NCBI GenBank assembly: GCA_903874275.1
Contig: CAIQRS010000025.1
Location: forward strand, 1-64,000
Direction: 5' to 3'
DNA length: 64,000 nucleotides
Source: an uncultured Anaeromyxobacter sp.
GTDB lineage: Bacteria; Myxococcota; Myxococcia; Myxococcales; Anaeromyxobacteraceae
A model generated the notes under the pieces. The model was not told where the DNA came from and did not search any database. It worked only from the letters and a program-made list of their open reading frames with translations. A program made the position numbers and the translations under genes. Each line of letters begins with the position of its first letter. The first letter of the stretch is position 1. Shown in pieces: positions 1-6,339 of this stretch.

Positions 1-10
1 GGTCCGATCC

Positions 11-28
11 CGTCCTACCGGTAGGACG
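11..28. repeat. 18-bp perfect palindrome, copy 1
   Basis: CGTCCTACCGGTAGGACG is its own reverse complement. It is preceded by GGTCCGATCC and lies 46 nt past the stop codon of the minus-strand antidote gene at 74-385. The same palindrome occurs at 718-735 and 3655-3672, each time just past the 3' end of a minus-strand antitoxin gene or remnant. It could act as a hairpin terminator or be a REP-like element. Confidence 0.8.
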
Positions 29-73
29 GCGGCCGTTGCTACCACTGCAGCACCACGGCCCTGATCGCCTCCG

Positions 74-385
74 TCACGCCACCCGCGCGGAGAGCCTGAG
101 CCCGAGGGCCCTCGCCACCTTGAGGATGGTGTCGAACCGCGGCTTCGCGCCCGGCGTCAGCGCCTTGTAGAGACTCTCCCGCCCCAGCCCCGTGTCCCGC
201 GCGACCTTCGCCATGCCCCGGACCCGGGCGATGTCCCCGAGCGCGCGCAGCAGCAGGTCGGAGTCGCCGGACTCGAGGACCGCGGTCATGTACTCGGCGA
301 CGGCGGCGTCGTCGGTCAGGTAGCGCGCGGCGTCGAGCGGCAGCAGCTTGCGGCGGGGCCGCGGCTTGGTGGGGCGACGGGTCAT
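74..385 (-). CDS. HTH addiction-module antidote protein (orphan)
   Basis: A 103-residue protein with a basic N-terminus (RRPTKPRPRRK) and a C-terminal Xre-like helix-turn-helix. The stretch from about residue 50 (LGDIARVRGMAKVARDTGLGRESLYKALT, shortened here to its register) matches the DNA-binding antidotes of COG3636/HigA-type modules. Members of that family normally lie just downstream of a RelE/HigB-like killer gene. Here the upstream neighbour on the same strand is a degenerate gene (426-661), and a good promoter sits directly before the ATG, so the gene looks solitary. A role in autoregulation is inferred from the palindrome in its promoter. Confidence 0.8.
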   Translation of the reverse strand: MTRRPTKPRPRRKLLPLDAARYLTDDAAVAEYMTAVLESGDSDLLLRALGDIARVRGMAKVARDTGLGRESLYKALTPGAKPRFDTILKVARALGLRLSARVA

Positions 386-401
386 GAGTGTGCTCAGGCC
401 A

Positions 402-429
402 AGTGTATCTAAAAGGATACGATTGTCAA
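402..429 (-). promoter_or_regulatory. sigma70-like promoter with overlapping palindromic operator
   Basis: Read on the minus strand, TTGACA (429-424) and TACACT (407-402) are 16 nt apart, giving a start site about 10 nt before the antidote ATG at 385. The palindrome GTATCTAAAAGGATAC (405-420; 5-bp arms, 6-nt centre) lies across the spacer and -10 box, a classic position for autorepression by the HTH antidote. Confidence 0.6.
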
Positions 430-661
430 GGCCAGCGCCCCGCGCCTACCCCGAGCCGCTCCTGGATCTCCAGTGCGATCAGCCAGCTCCCGATCTCCGC
501 AGTCTCGGGGAGGACGCCCTCCGCGACCCGCGACCGCATCTGATCAGAGGTCAGTTCGTACCGGACCTCGAAGGCGCGGATGCGGGCCTCGAGGTCCCCG
601 TAGATGTCTTCGCGGGGATTTCATCGGCCAGGCGCCGGAGGTCCCGTGGCGAGCGCGCCAT
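426..661 (-). pseudogene. frameshifted paralogue of the TumE-associated small protein
   Basis: Reading minus from an ATG at 661 gives a sensible N-terminus (MARSPRDLRRLADEIP) that breaks frame near 612-620. After a one-base shift it continues as EDIYGDLEARIRAFEVRYEL and closely matches the last ~55 residues of the protein at 2590-2880 (shared RIRAFE, YELTS, QMRSRVAEGVLPETAEI, LIALEIQERL). The stop codon at 426-428 overlaps the -35 box of the downstream antidote gene. It is a dead copy of the putative TumE antitoxin, without a toxin beside it. Confidence 0.7.
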
Positions 662-717
662 GAGGAAAATGTATCACCACCGCCGCAGCCACGTCCCCGC
701 CGGGGTGGGTCCGATCC

Positions 718-735
718 CGTCCTACCGGTAGGACG
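718..735. repeat. 18-bp perfect palindrome, copy 2
   Basis: Identical to the palindrome at 11-28. It lies 8 nt past the stop of the higA remnant at 743-883 (minus strand), inside a longer repeated block whose flanks are shared with 3030-3080 and 3645-3700. Confidence 0.8.
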
Positions 736-742
736 CCGGCGC

Positions 743-883
743 CTACCCCGCCCCGCGCCCTCGCCCTCGCTGCGGCGGGCCGCCGGCTCGCGCCCGCCCG
801 CGTCTCCGGATGGCGCGGCGGGCCGCCGCCATCTCCGGCCGCTCCTCGGCGAGGCGAAGCTGATGGCCTGCTGCGGGCGTCCC
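743..883 (-). pseudogene. higA remnant A (internal deletion)
   Basis: On the minus strand this reads from the HTH motif GRPQQ straight into HQLRLAEERPEMAAARRAIR and on to a TAG at 743-745. It matches the intact antitoxin at 3680-4030 on both sides of a missing internal part. The joint falls at GCTGATGGCC (859-868), a 10-mer present twice in the intact gene (3790-3799 and 3899-3908), so the copy arose by deletion between short direct repeats. The N-terminal third is also absent. Confidence 0.7.
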
Positions 884-892
884 GAGCTTGCC

Positions 893-926
893 TATCCTGC
901 TCAGGAAAGCTATCCTGCTCAGGAAA
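893..926. promoter_or_regulatory. two tandem palindromic operators
   Basis: The 16-mer TATCCTGCTCAGGAAA occurs at 893-908 and 911-926, period 18 bp. Each copy contains the dyad TCCTG-CT-CAGGA. The second copy ends on the first base of the ATG at 926. AbiEi-type antitoxins are known to repress their own operon cooperatively through repeated sites, so these are likely binding sites for the protein encoded just downstream. Confidence 0.6.
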
Positions 927-2083
927 TGCCGCCTTCCCCGCCCAGCCCCCCTCGGGAAAGCCCGAACCCGCTCGCCCTGGAACTGCGCAACGCGCTGGGC
1001 GACGCGGGGTGGTCCACCCGCCCGCCGGCGAACAACGCCCCCTGGGCGTTCGTGGCGCGGAAGGCTTCCAGGCGGTACCCCGTTCTCCTCAACCAGGCAG
1101 GCGTGCCCAGGCTATCGACGCTCCGGGGTCTTCTCGCCGACGGCATCCTGAGAGGGCGCGCGGCAGCCGGGCCCGACGTCCGGTTCCTCGCGGTGGTGGG
1201 AGCGCCGGCCATCTCCCGGGCCATGGCCGCAGCCATCGAGGCGTACGCGAGGGAGGTCGCGCCCGACCAGCCATTCGGGTACGTGGACGAGCGCGGCCTC
1301 GTGCGCCTGTTCGGTCCCGGGCTCGACGGCGTGCAAAAGGTCCAGGGCTTCCGCTCCGGAGTCGGAAGGATCGCCGGGCAGCCCCGCGATCTCTTCTCCG
1401 ACCTCAACCAGTGGATGCTCAAGGTACTCGTCGGCGGGAAGCTCCCTGCTGGGATGAGCGCCGTGCCCCCGGGGCTGGCCCGTTCCGCGCCGGAACTGGC
1501 TGCGAAGGCAGGGGTGTCCGCGCCTGCAGCCTGGAGGCTGTTCGCGGCGCTCAAGGCGGCCGGGTACATGGACGTGGACGGACAGCTGGTCCGGACTCGA
1601 GACCTCCTCGCGCGATGGCGCGCCGCCTCGCTCCGACCCCAGCGCCAGGTCGACGCGGCCTGGATCATGCCCGGGCGCGACCCCGTGGAGCGGCTGCGTA
1701 CCCGCCTCGCCGAGGTCGCAGGCGGGGAGGAGTCGCCTTCGGCATGCCTCGGCCTGTTCGCCGCCTGCGACGCCCTCGGCGTCGGACACGTCCGCGGCGC
1801 GCCAGTCCACCTCTACGTCCGGAAGGTCGATCCGCCACGTCTCGAGGCTCTCGGGCTGGCGCTCTCCAGGCCTGGCCAGCAGGGAGACGTGGTGGTGCGG
1901 GTGGCGCGCTGGCCGGAGTCGGTATTTCGCGGCGCGGTTGGCGTTCACGGGGTGCCGGTGGCCGACATCATCCAGTGCTGGCTCGACGTCTCGGCGGAGC
2001 CTTCACGCGGCGCCGAGCAATCCGCCTTCATCTGGCGAAAGGTGCTTGGCCCCGCCATCGAGGGTGGGGGGGCAGAGCCGTGA
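926..2083 (+). CDS. AbiEi-like type IV antitoxin / transcriptional regulator (orphan)
   Basis: About 385 residues from the ATG at 926. The open frame reaches further upstream but runs there through repeat and higA debris, so I start after the operators. The central part (MSAVPPGLARSAPELAAKAGVSAPAAW register, near residues 175-200) looks like a winged-helix segment. The C-terminus, with VHLYVRKVDPPRLEALGL and ADIIQCWLDVSAEPSRGAEQ, resembles the AbiEi antitoxin family (AbiEi_2 type). An AbiEii nucleotidyltransferase partner is expected downstream. A GTG at 2080 overlaps the stop (GTGA) and opens a frame beginning VNEARRLPAVW, but this runs into the oppositely oriented TumE-like gene at 2148, so the partner seems lost. 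Confidence 0.6.
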   Translation: MPPSPPSPPRESPNPLALELRNALGDAGWSTRPPANNAPWAFVARKASRRYPVLLNQAGVPRLSTLRGLLADGILRGRAAAGPDVRFLAVVGAPAISRAMAAAIEAYAREVAPDQPFGYVDERGLVRLFGPGLDGVQKVQGFRSGVGRIAGQPRDLFSDLNQWMLKVLVGGKLPAGMSAVPPGLARSAPELAAKAGVSAPAAWRLFAALKAAGYMDVDGQLVRTRDLLARWRAASLRPQRQVDAAWIMPGRDPVERLRTRLAEVAGGEESPSACLGLFAACDALGVGHVRGAPVHLYVRKVDPPRLEALGLALSRPGQQGDVVVRVARWPESVFRGAVGVHGVPVADIIQCWLDVSAEPSRGAEQSAFIWRKVLGPAIEGGGAEP

Positions 2084-2147
2084 ACGAGGCGCGCCGCCTG
2101 CCCGCCGTCTGGCCCCTGGGTTCCCCAGCCGGCCACTCCCTCTCCGG

Positions 2148-2612
2148 TCAGTGCTGGTGGTCCCAGTACCAGTCGCTCATCTCGCGAAGAACCTCACCCA
2201 GCGTCGGCCAGCGGGCCTCGCCGATCCACTCGGGCGACCCGGGCATCTGCGCGCCGGTCACCGGGTCAAAGGCGTGGCGATGGTGCGAGTCCTCATGTCC
2301 GTGATGGTCGGCATTATCGTAGCGAAACAGGTTGTGCATCCCTGCGACGCTCACGTTGTAGCTGTACCGGAAGGTCTGGATGCGGGGGTTGTCCCGGTCA
2401 GGAGCGCCCACCGTCTCCATCAACTTCTCCACGGTGCAGACCAGACCGCCCTTGCACGAGATCACTCCCTGCATCAGAAACACGCCGTTGCCCGCAGATA
2501 CGAGTTCCAGCGCGTCCGACTCCACGAAACCCTCACGGAAGAACTGCTCCATGATGGTCTCGTGAGTGGAGACGTAGTTGCGGAGGGTGTTAGGTCCGTG
2601 CCTTGGGGGCAC
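2148..2612 (-). CDS. TumE-like toxin (DUF6516-type)
   Basis: A 154-residue protein. The core TFRYSYNVSVAGMHNLFRYD, followed by NADHHGHEDSHHRHAF, corresponds to the YSYHW...RWDN-H-H-H signature of TumE-family toxins, and the C-terminal TLGEVLREMSDWYW is the usual end helix. The start at 2612 overlaps the 3' end of the small gene at 2590-2880 by 23 nt; an ATG at 2555 is the alternative. The antitoxin-then-toxin order with overlap is typical of such pairs. Function is inferred from the family; the catalytic activity is not evident from sequence. Confidence 0.7.
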   Translation of the reverse strand: MPPRHGPNTLRNYVSTHETIMEQFFREGFVESDALELVSAGNGVFLMQGVISCKGGLVCTVEKLMETVGAPDRDNPRIQTFRYSYNVSVAGMHNLFRYDNADHHGHEDSHHRHAFDPVTGAQMPGSPEWIGEARWPTLGEVLREMSDWYWDHQH

Positions 2613-2880
2613 GGAGCCGCTCCTGGATCTCCAGTGCGATCAGCCAGCTCGCGATCTCCGCAGTCTCGGGGAGGACGCCCTCCGCGACACGCGACCGCAT
2701 CTGTTCCGAGGTCAGTTCATACCGGGCCTCGAAAGCTCGGATGCGGGCCTCGAGCAGCGCCAACTCGCCGTTGGCCCCACCGTGCGAAGCGATGGCGAGT
2801 TCGCGGAGAGCGGCGGTCTTCTCCGCCTCGTTCAGTTGACGGAATTCGCTGAGGCGAATGCTCTTTGGCACCGTCGACAT
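2590..2880 (-). CDS. small helical protein, putative antitoxin of the TumE-like toxin
   Basis: 96 residues from the ATG at 2880: MSTVPKSIRLSEFRQLNEAE, then a long helical stretch with alternating charges (LALLEARIRAFEARYEL) and a conserved end (LIALEIQERL). It is not a recognised HTH, RHH or Phd fold. The C-terminal half has a degenerate paralogue at 426-661. GGAGG lies about 18 nt before the ATG, rather far for a ribosome-binding site. Its place immediately upstream of, and overlapping, the TumE-like toxin makes it the likely antitoxin; that is inference from context. Confidence 0.65.
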   Translation of the reverse strand: MSTVPKSIRLSEFRQLNEAEKTAALRELAIASHGGANGELALLEARIRAFEARYELTSEQMRSRVAEGVLPETAEIASWLIALEIQERLRAPKART

Positions 2881-2996
2881 GGATTCACGCACTCCGTTTC
2901 CTCCAGGTGATTGTACCACGGCCGGCTGGGTCCGTCGTCCGGCCCCTGGGTCTGCTGTTCGGCCTTGCTGTGCACCCAGAACTGCGTCACGTCGGC

Positions 2997-3345
2997 TCAT
3001 GACCGCTCCCTTCGCAAGAACCATTCCCGGAGCCGCCACAGCCACGTCCCCGCCGGGGTGGGTCCGATCCCGCGCCTACCTCGCCCCGCGCCCTCGCCCA
3101 CGCTGCAACGGGCCGCCGGCTCGCGCCCGGCTGCGTCTCCGGATGGCGCGGCGGCCAGCTCGAGGTCCGTCTCCGCGGTGATGCGCTTGCTCCCCCGGAC
3201 GATCTCGCTGATGGCCTGCTGCGGGCGTCCCATGACCTCGGCCAGGTCGCGCTGGGTCCAGCCCCGGGCCGCGAGCTCGCGGCGGAGGATGGCTGCGGCG
3301 GAAGTGATGCGAGCGGGACGGAGGGTAGAGGACTGCTCGCCATCG
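2997..3345 (-). pseudogene. higA remnant B (internal deletion, no start codon)
   Basis: Minus-strand reading gives LRPARITSAAAILRRELAAR followed by the same HTH as the intact HigA (WTQRDLAEVMGRPQQAISEI) up to LELAA. It then jumps into out-of-frame higA 3' sequence. The joint lies at about 3152 in a short GCGGC repeat, so most of the segment after the HTH is missing. No start codon precedes it in a sensible place. The block also contains a fourth copy of the palindrome's flanks (3061-3080) from which the palindrome itself has been cut out. Confidence 0.7.
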
Positions 3346-3383
3346 CCCGACCCCGGCGGTACGATCGCCGCCGGCTCCTCGCC

Positions 3384-3614
3384 ATGACGACCGACCGAAT
3401 CGAGTTCAACCCCGCCGTCCTCCACGGCAAGCCCGTCGTGCGTGGAACGCGCATCCCGGTCGAGGGCATCCTCCGCAAGTTGTCCGAGGGCACCACGGAG
3501 GCGGACCTCCTCGCCGCATACCCTCGCCTCACGCGCGACGACATCCACGCCGTCCTGCGGTACGCAGCAGACCTGGTCGCCCACGAACTGATCGTGCTCC
3601 CGAACGCTGGGTAG
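3384..3614 (+). CDS. DUF433 domain protein (putative antitoxin)
   Basis: 76 residues. LHGKPVVRGTRIPVEGILRK followed by LLAAYPRLTRDDIHAVLRYA is the diagnostic DUF433 pattern, a small winged-helix fold often encoded next to DUF5615 PIN-like toxins. The start ATG fits the usual family length. No DUF5615 gene follows; instead there are a palindrome copy and the converging higA gene. It is therefore another orphan half of a module. Confidence 0.85.
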   Translation: MTTDRIEFNPAVLHGKPVVRGTRIPVEGILRKLSEGTTEADLLAAYPRLTRDDIHAVLRYAADLVAHELIVLPNAG

Positions 3615-3654
3615 CCGGACCCGCGCGCTTCCTGGAGGTTCACCCGGCCGATCC

Positions 3655-3672
3655 CGTCCTACCGGTAGGACG
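3655..3672. repeat. 18-bp perfect palindrome, copy 3
   Basis: Same 18-mer as at 11-28 and 718-735. It lies 8 nt past the higA stop (3680, minus strand) and 41 nt past the DUF433 gene on the plus strand, so it could terminate both converging transcripts. Confidence 0.8.
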
Positions 3673-3679
3673 CCCGCGC

Positions 3680-4030
3680 CTACCCCGCCCCGCGCCCCCG
3701 CTGCGGCGGGCCGCCGGCCCGCGCCTGGCTGCGTCTCCGGATGGCGCGGCGGGCCGCCGCCACCTCCGGCCGCTCCTCCGCCACTCGAAGCTGATGGCCC
3801 GCGTCCAGCCGAAGCCAGACCTCCGCCGACGTCCCAAGCGCCGCGGCCAGCTCGAGCGCCGTCTCAGCCGTGATGCGCTTGCTCCCCCGCACGATCTCGC
3901 TGATGGCCTGCTGCGGGCGTCCCATGACCTCGGCCAGGTCGCGCTGCGTCCAGCCTCGGGCCGCGAGCTCGCGGCGGAGGATGGCTCCGGCGGAAGTGAT
4001 GCGAGCAGGGCGGAGGGGAGGGGGGGTCAT
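3680..4030 (-). CDS. higA: HigA-family antitoxin
   Basis: 116 residues from the ATG at 4030. ITSAGAILRRELAARGWTQR opens an Xre helix-turn-helix at about residues 11-65 with the HigA signature QAISEIVRGSKRITAETALE, then VWLRLDAGHQLRVAE. It binds and neutralises the HigB mRNA interferase and represses the operon. It lies 8 nt downstream of higB. The Arg/Gly/Pro-rich tail (RRRSQARAGGPPQRGRGAG) is unusual and overlaps the repeated block that is also found in the two higA remnants at 743-883 and 2997-3345. Confidence 0.9.
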   Translation of the reverse strand: MTPPPLRPARITSAGAILRRELAARGWTQRDLAEVMGRPQQAISEIVRGSKRITAETALELAAALGTSAEVWLRLDAGHQLRVAEERPEVAAARRAIRRRSQARAGGPPQRGRGAG

Positions 4031-4038
4031 GGTTGTCC

Positions 4039-4335
4039 TCAGTGGTAGTCGACGATTTCCTGGACCACGACCTCGGGCTGGGCGAGCTCGACGTCGACAG
4101 TCACGATGAGTCGCCATCGACGATCCAGGCGAAGCGACCTCTGCCCACTTCTATCCCCCGACAACTTTTCGAAGTGCAAGCTCTTGAACGCGTACAGATC
4201 ACCCACACCGGCAGCGGCATCGACGATCTTCAGGACCTCGAAGAACCCATCCACGACCGACGCGGGATACCTCCGTGCTCCCACCCCGGACGTGTAGAGG
4301 GCCTGTAGCCTCCGGGAGGCGAACCGGAACTTCAT
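4039..4335 (-). CDS. higB: HigB-type RelE/ParE-superfamily toxin
   Basis: 98 residues. LYAFKSLHFEKLSGDRSGQR followed by SLRLDRRWRLIVTVD is the core of HigB killer proteins, ribosome-dependent mRNA endonucleases. It is first in the two-gene operon, toxin before antitoxin, as is normal for higBA. The ATG at 4335 lies 12 nt from a perfect 17-bp operator and lacks a clear Shine-Dalgarno, which suggests a very short leader. Confidence 0.88.
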   Translation of the reverse strand: MKFRFASRRLQALYTSGVGARRYPASVVDGFFEVLKIVDAAAGVGDLYAFKSLHFEKLSGDRSGQRSLRLDRRWRLIVTVDVELAQPEVVVQEIVDYH

Positions 4336-4346
4336 GGCCAGACTCG

Positions 4347-4389
4347 TTCACCCAAAGGGTGAATAGCGCATTTCCCCTCGCTCGCGCAA
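4347..4389 (-). promoter_or_regulatory. higBA promoter with palindromic operator
   Basis: TTCACCC-AAA-GGGTGAA (4347-4363) is a perfect dyad with 7-bp arms just before higB. On the minus strand TTGCGC (4389-4384) and TATTCA (4365-4360) are 18 nt apart, a plausible -35/-10 pair with the operator covering the -10 box and start point. Autorepression by HigA or HigBA is the expected mode. Confidence 0.55.
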
Positions 4390-4565
4390 GAGGTCCGCCG
4401 TTCGGTCCCGTGGTCCATGAATCGGACCAGCGTCGCGGCAACGAGGGAATTGGCTTGCGACATGTGCACGGGCACTGCAAGAAGCCGTCCTGTCCGCCCG
4501 GAGATCCACCCGCCTCGCCCGACCGAGAGGTCGACACCCGTCCATACGACGTAGTACCCTCCCCC

Positions 4566-4832
4566 ATGGCCAAGCAAGAAATCATCCCCATCCGGGTCAC
4601 CCGCGCGGAGCGGGCCGCCCTCCGGTCCGCGGCTTCCGCCGCCGGCGACAAGCCCGTCTCCACCTGGCTCCGGGAACTGGGTCTCCAGGAGGCCCGCCGC
4701 CGCTCCTCGGTGCGCACCGTCGCCCGCCTCATGGAAGAAGCCCGCTCACGCGGACCCGAACTCGACGAGGAAGAAGCCAACCTCCTGGCCGACGAGGCGA
4801 CGCACGCAAGCCGTGAGGCCAGGAGAAGGTGA
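4566..4832 (+). CDS. RHH-like antitoxin partner of the PIN toxin
   Basis: 88 residues. MAKQEIIPIRVTRAERAALR resembles the beta-strand and first helix of ribbon-helix-helix or BrnA/RelB-like antitoxins. The middle helix SAASAAGDKPVSTWLRELGL and an acidic C-terminal helix (ELDEEEANLLADEA) follow, suited to binding a toxin. The stop overlaps the GTG of the PIN gene (GTGA at 4829-4832), so translation is coupled. Function is assigned from this linkage and from the common RHH-PIN pairing. Confidence 0.75.
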   Translation: MAKQEIIPIRVTRAERAALRSAASAAGDKPVSTWLRELGLQEARRRSSVRTVARLMEEARSRGPELDEEEANLLADEATHASREARRR

Positions 4833-5728
4833 CCATCCGGGCGGTCATCGATACCAACGTCGTCATCTCCGGCCTGCTCTCGCCCTCGGGAACACCTGCG
4901 AAGGTCATCCAGGCCGCGGGGGTCTCGTTCCAGCTCGTGTGGTCCCCCGGCATCGTCGCCGAATGCCTGCGCGTCATCGATCACCCCCGGATCGCCAGGG
5001 CTCTGAAGCCACCCGGGCGCGCCGCGCAGGCTCGCGAAGTCGTGCTCGCTCTCGCCGCCGGCGCCGACATGGTCGCCCACGAGATGCTCCCCCGCCTGGC
5101 CGTGGTGAAGGCCGACCCCGAGGACGACCTGTTCCTGGCCACCGCGCTGGCCGGCGGCGCCTCCGTCGTGGTGAGCGGCGACCGTCGCCACCTCCTCCCC
5201 CTCGGCGAGTTCGGCGGCGTCCGGATCACCGACCCGGCAAACTTCCTCGTGGACCTCGATCGCCTCGCCTCCAGCGTCCGGGAGGCGGCAGCCGCCTACA
5301 CTCCGACGCGCTCGTCACGCATCCCTCCGCCCCCAGCCCCCTCCCTTCACGATCCCCGGACCCACCGCATCGACGCCAGGCGCCTCGCCACCTACCTCGA
5401 CGTCCCGCTCCGCGCACTCGCCCGCGCCGTCGGCAATGACTACAAGGCCGTGTTCAAGAGCCCGGCCAGCGCGCCCCTGCAGCCCCGCCTCGCGCCCATC
5501 CACCGCACGGTGGTCGCGCTCGACCGTACCCTCGGCGGCCGCCGCGACGCCCTCGCCTGGCTGAACAGCCCGCACGGAGAACTCAACGGCAAGCCCCCCC
5601 TCTCGCTCGTCATGGCCGGCAGGGCGCAGGCCGTCGCCGACCTCGTCGTGGCAACCCTTGCCGCCACCCTCGCCGCCGCTGGAACCGCCGCCCCGGCACC
5701 CCGACGACCCCAGGCAGACAACAGGTAG
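4829..5728 (+). CDS. PIN-domain toxin fused to an MbcA/ParS-type antitoxin domain
   Basis: 299 residues in two parts. Residues 1-140 form a PIN RNase domain of the COG1569 type, with acidic residues D8 (VIDTN), E45 (IVAEC), D96/D99/D100 (ADPEDDLF) and D118 (VVSGD). Residues about 145-290 closely match the second antitoxin at 5761-6339, including DRLASSVREA, FKSPASAPLQPRLAPIHRTV and the DUF2384-like end (AWLNSPHGELNGKPPLSLVM). Standard PIN toxins stop near residue 140. The GTG start has AGGAG 3 nt upstream and overlaps the antitoxin stop. The fusion probably arose by duplication of the downstream antitoxin gene. Whether the appended domain inhibits the PIN part or binds the RES toxin is unknown. 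Confidence 0.85.
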   Translation: MTIRAVIDTNVVISGLLSPSGTPAKVIQAAGVSFQLVWSPGIVAECLRVIDHPRIARALKPPGRAAQAREVVLALAAGADMVAHEMLPRLAVVKADPEDDLFLATALAGGASVVVSGDRRHLLPLGEFGGVRITDPANFLVDLDRLASSVREAAAAYTPTRSSRIPPPPAPSLHDPRTHRIDARRLATYLDVPLRALARAVGNDYKAVFKSPASAPLQPRLAPIHRTVVALDRTLGGRRDALAWLNSPHGELNGKPPLSLVMAGRAQAVADLVVATLAATLAAAGTAAPAPRRPQADNR

Positions 5729-5760
5729 ACATCAGGCAGATACGAGAGTACGATCCCGGC

Positions 5761-6339
5761 ATGCCAAAACCGATCCAGGTCGTCCTCGCCGGAGCGAAGG
5801 GGGTCCGCCTGCGGACCGCGAAGGCCCTCTCCGCCACCGGCCGCTCCGACGTCATCGTCGTACGCGGCAACAAGGTCGAGGTGATCCTGGGGACCGCCTC
5901 GGCCCGACCTGCCGAAGTGGAGGCGACCATCGATCGCCTCGCCTCCAGCGTCCGGGAAGCCATGGCGGCCTACGCTCCGGCGCGCTCGTCGATGGTCCCG
6001 GCGCTCCACGACCCCCGCAGCGGTCGCATCGACGCCAAGCTGGTGGCCGCCTACCTCGACGTCCCGCTTTCCGCGCTCGCCCGCGCCGTCGGCAAGGAAT
6101 ACAAGGCCGTGTTCAAGAGCCCGGCCAGCGCGCCACTCCAGCCTCGCCTCGCGCCCATCCACCGCACGGTGGTCGCGGCGGAGCGAATCTTCAGCGGCAG
6201 CCGCAGCCGCGTCGTTGCCTGGATGAACAGCCCGAACGGAGAACTGGACGGCAGGACACCCCTCTCGGTCGTCATGGCCGGCAGGGCAGAGGTGGTCGCC
6301 GACATGCTGGATGGACTCCTGGCAGGCGTCATCGGGTGA
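5761..6339 (+). CDS. Xre/MbcA/ParS-type antitoxin of an Xre-RES module
   Basis: 192 residues. A short N-terminal module (LAGAKGVRLRTAKALSATG) is followed by the all-helical region and the DUF2384-like toxin-binding end AWMNSPNGELDGRTPLSVVM. Its stop overlaps the ATG of the RES toxin gene (TGATG at 6337-6341), the usual antitoxin-then-toxin arrangement. Residues from about 58 on are nearly duplicated in the PIN fusion upstream, with only a few base changes across 6103-6178 versus 5443-5518. Confidence 0.8.
   Translation: MPKPIQVVLAGAKGVRLRTAKALSATGRSDVIVVRGNKVEVILGTASARPAEVEATIDRLASSVREAMAAYAPARSSMVPALHDPRSGRIDAKLVAAYLDVPLSALARAVGKEYKAVFKSPASAPLQPRLAPIHRTVVAAERIFSGSRSRVVAWMNSPNGELDGRTPLSVVMAGRAEVVADMLDGLLAGVIG

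Noticed and set aside
1009-2304. A 431-codon plus-strand frame overlapping the AbiEi-like gene
   Set aside because: Arg/Pro/Gly-rich shadow without domains; only its part after 2080 may reflect the lost AbiEii partner start.
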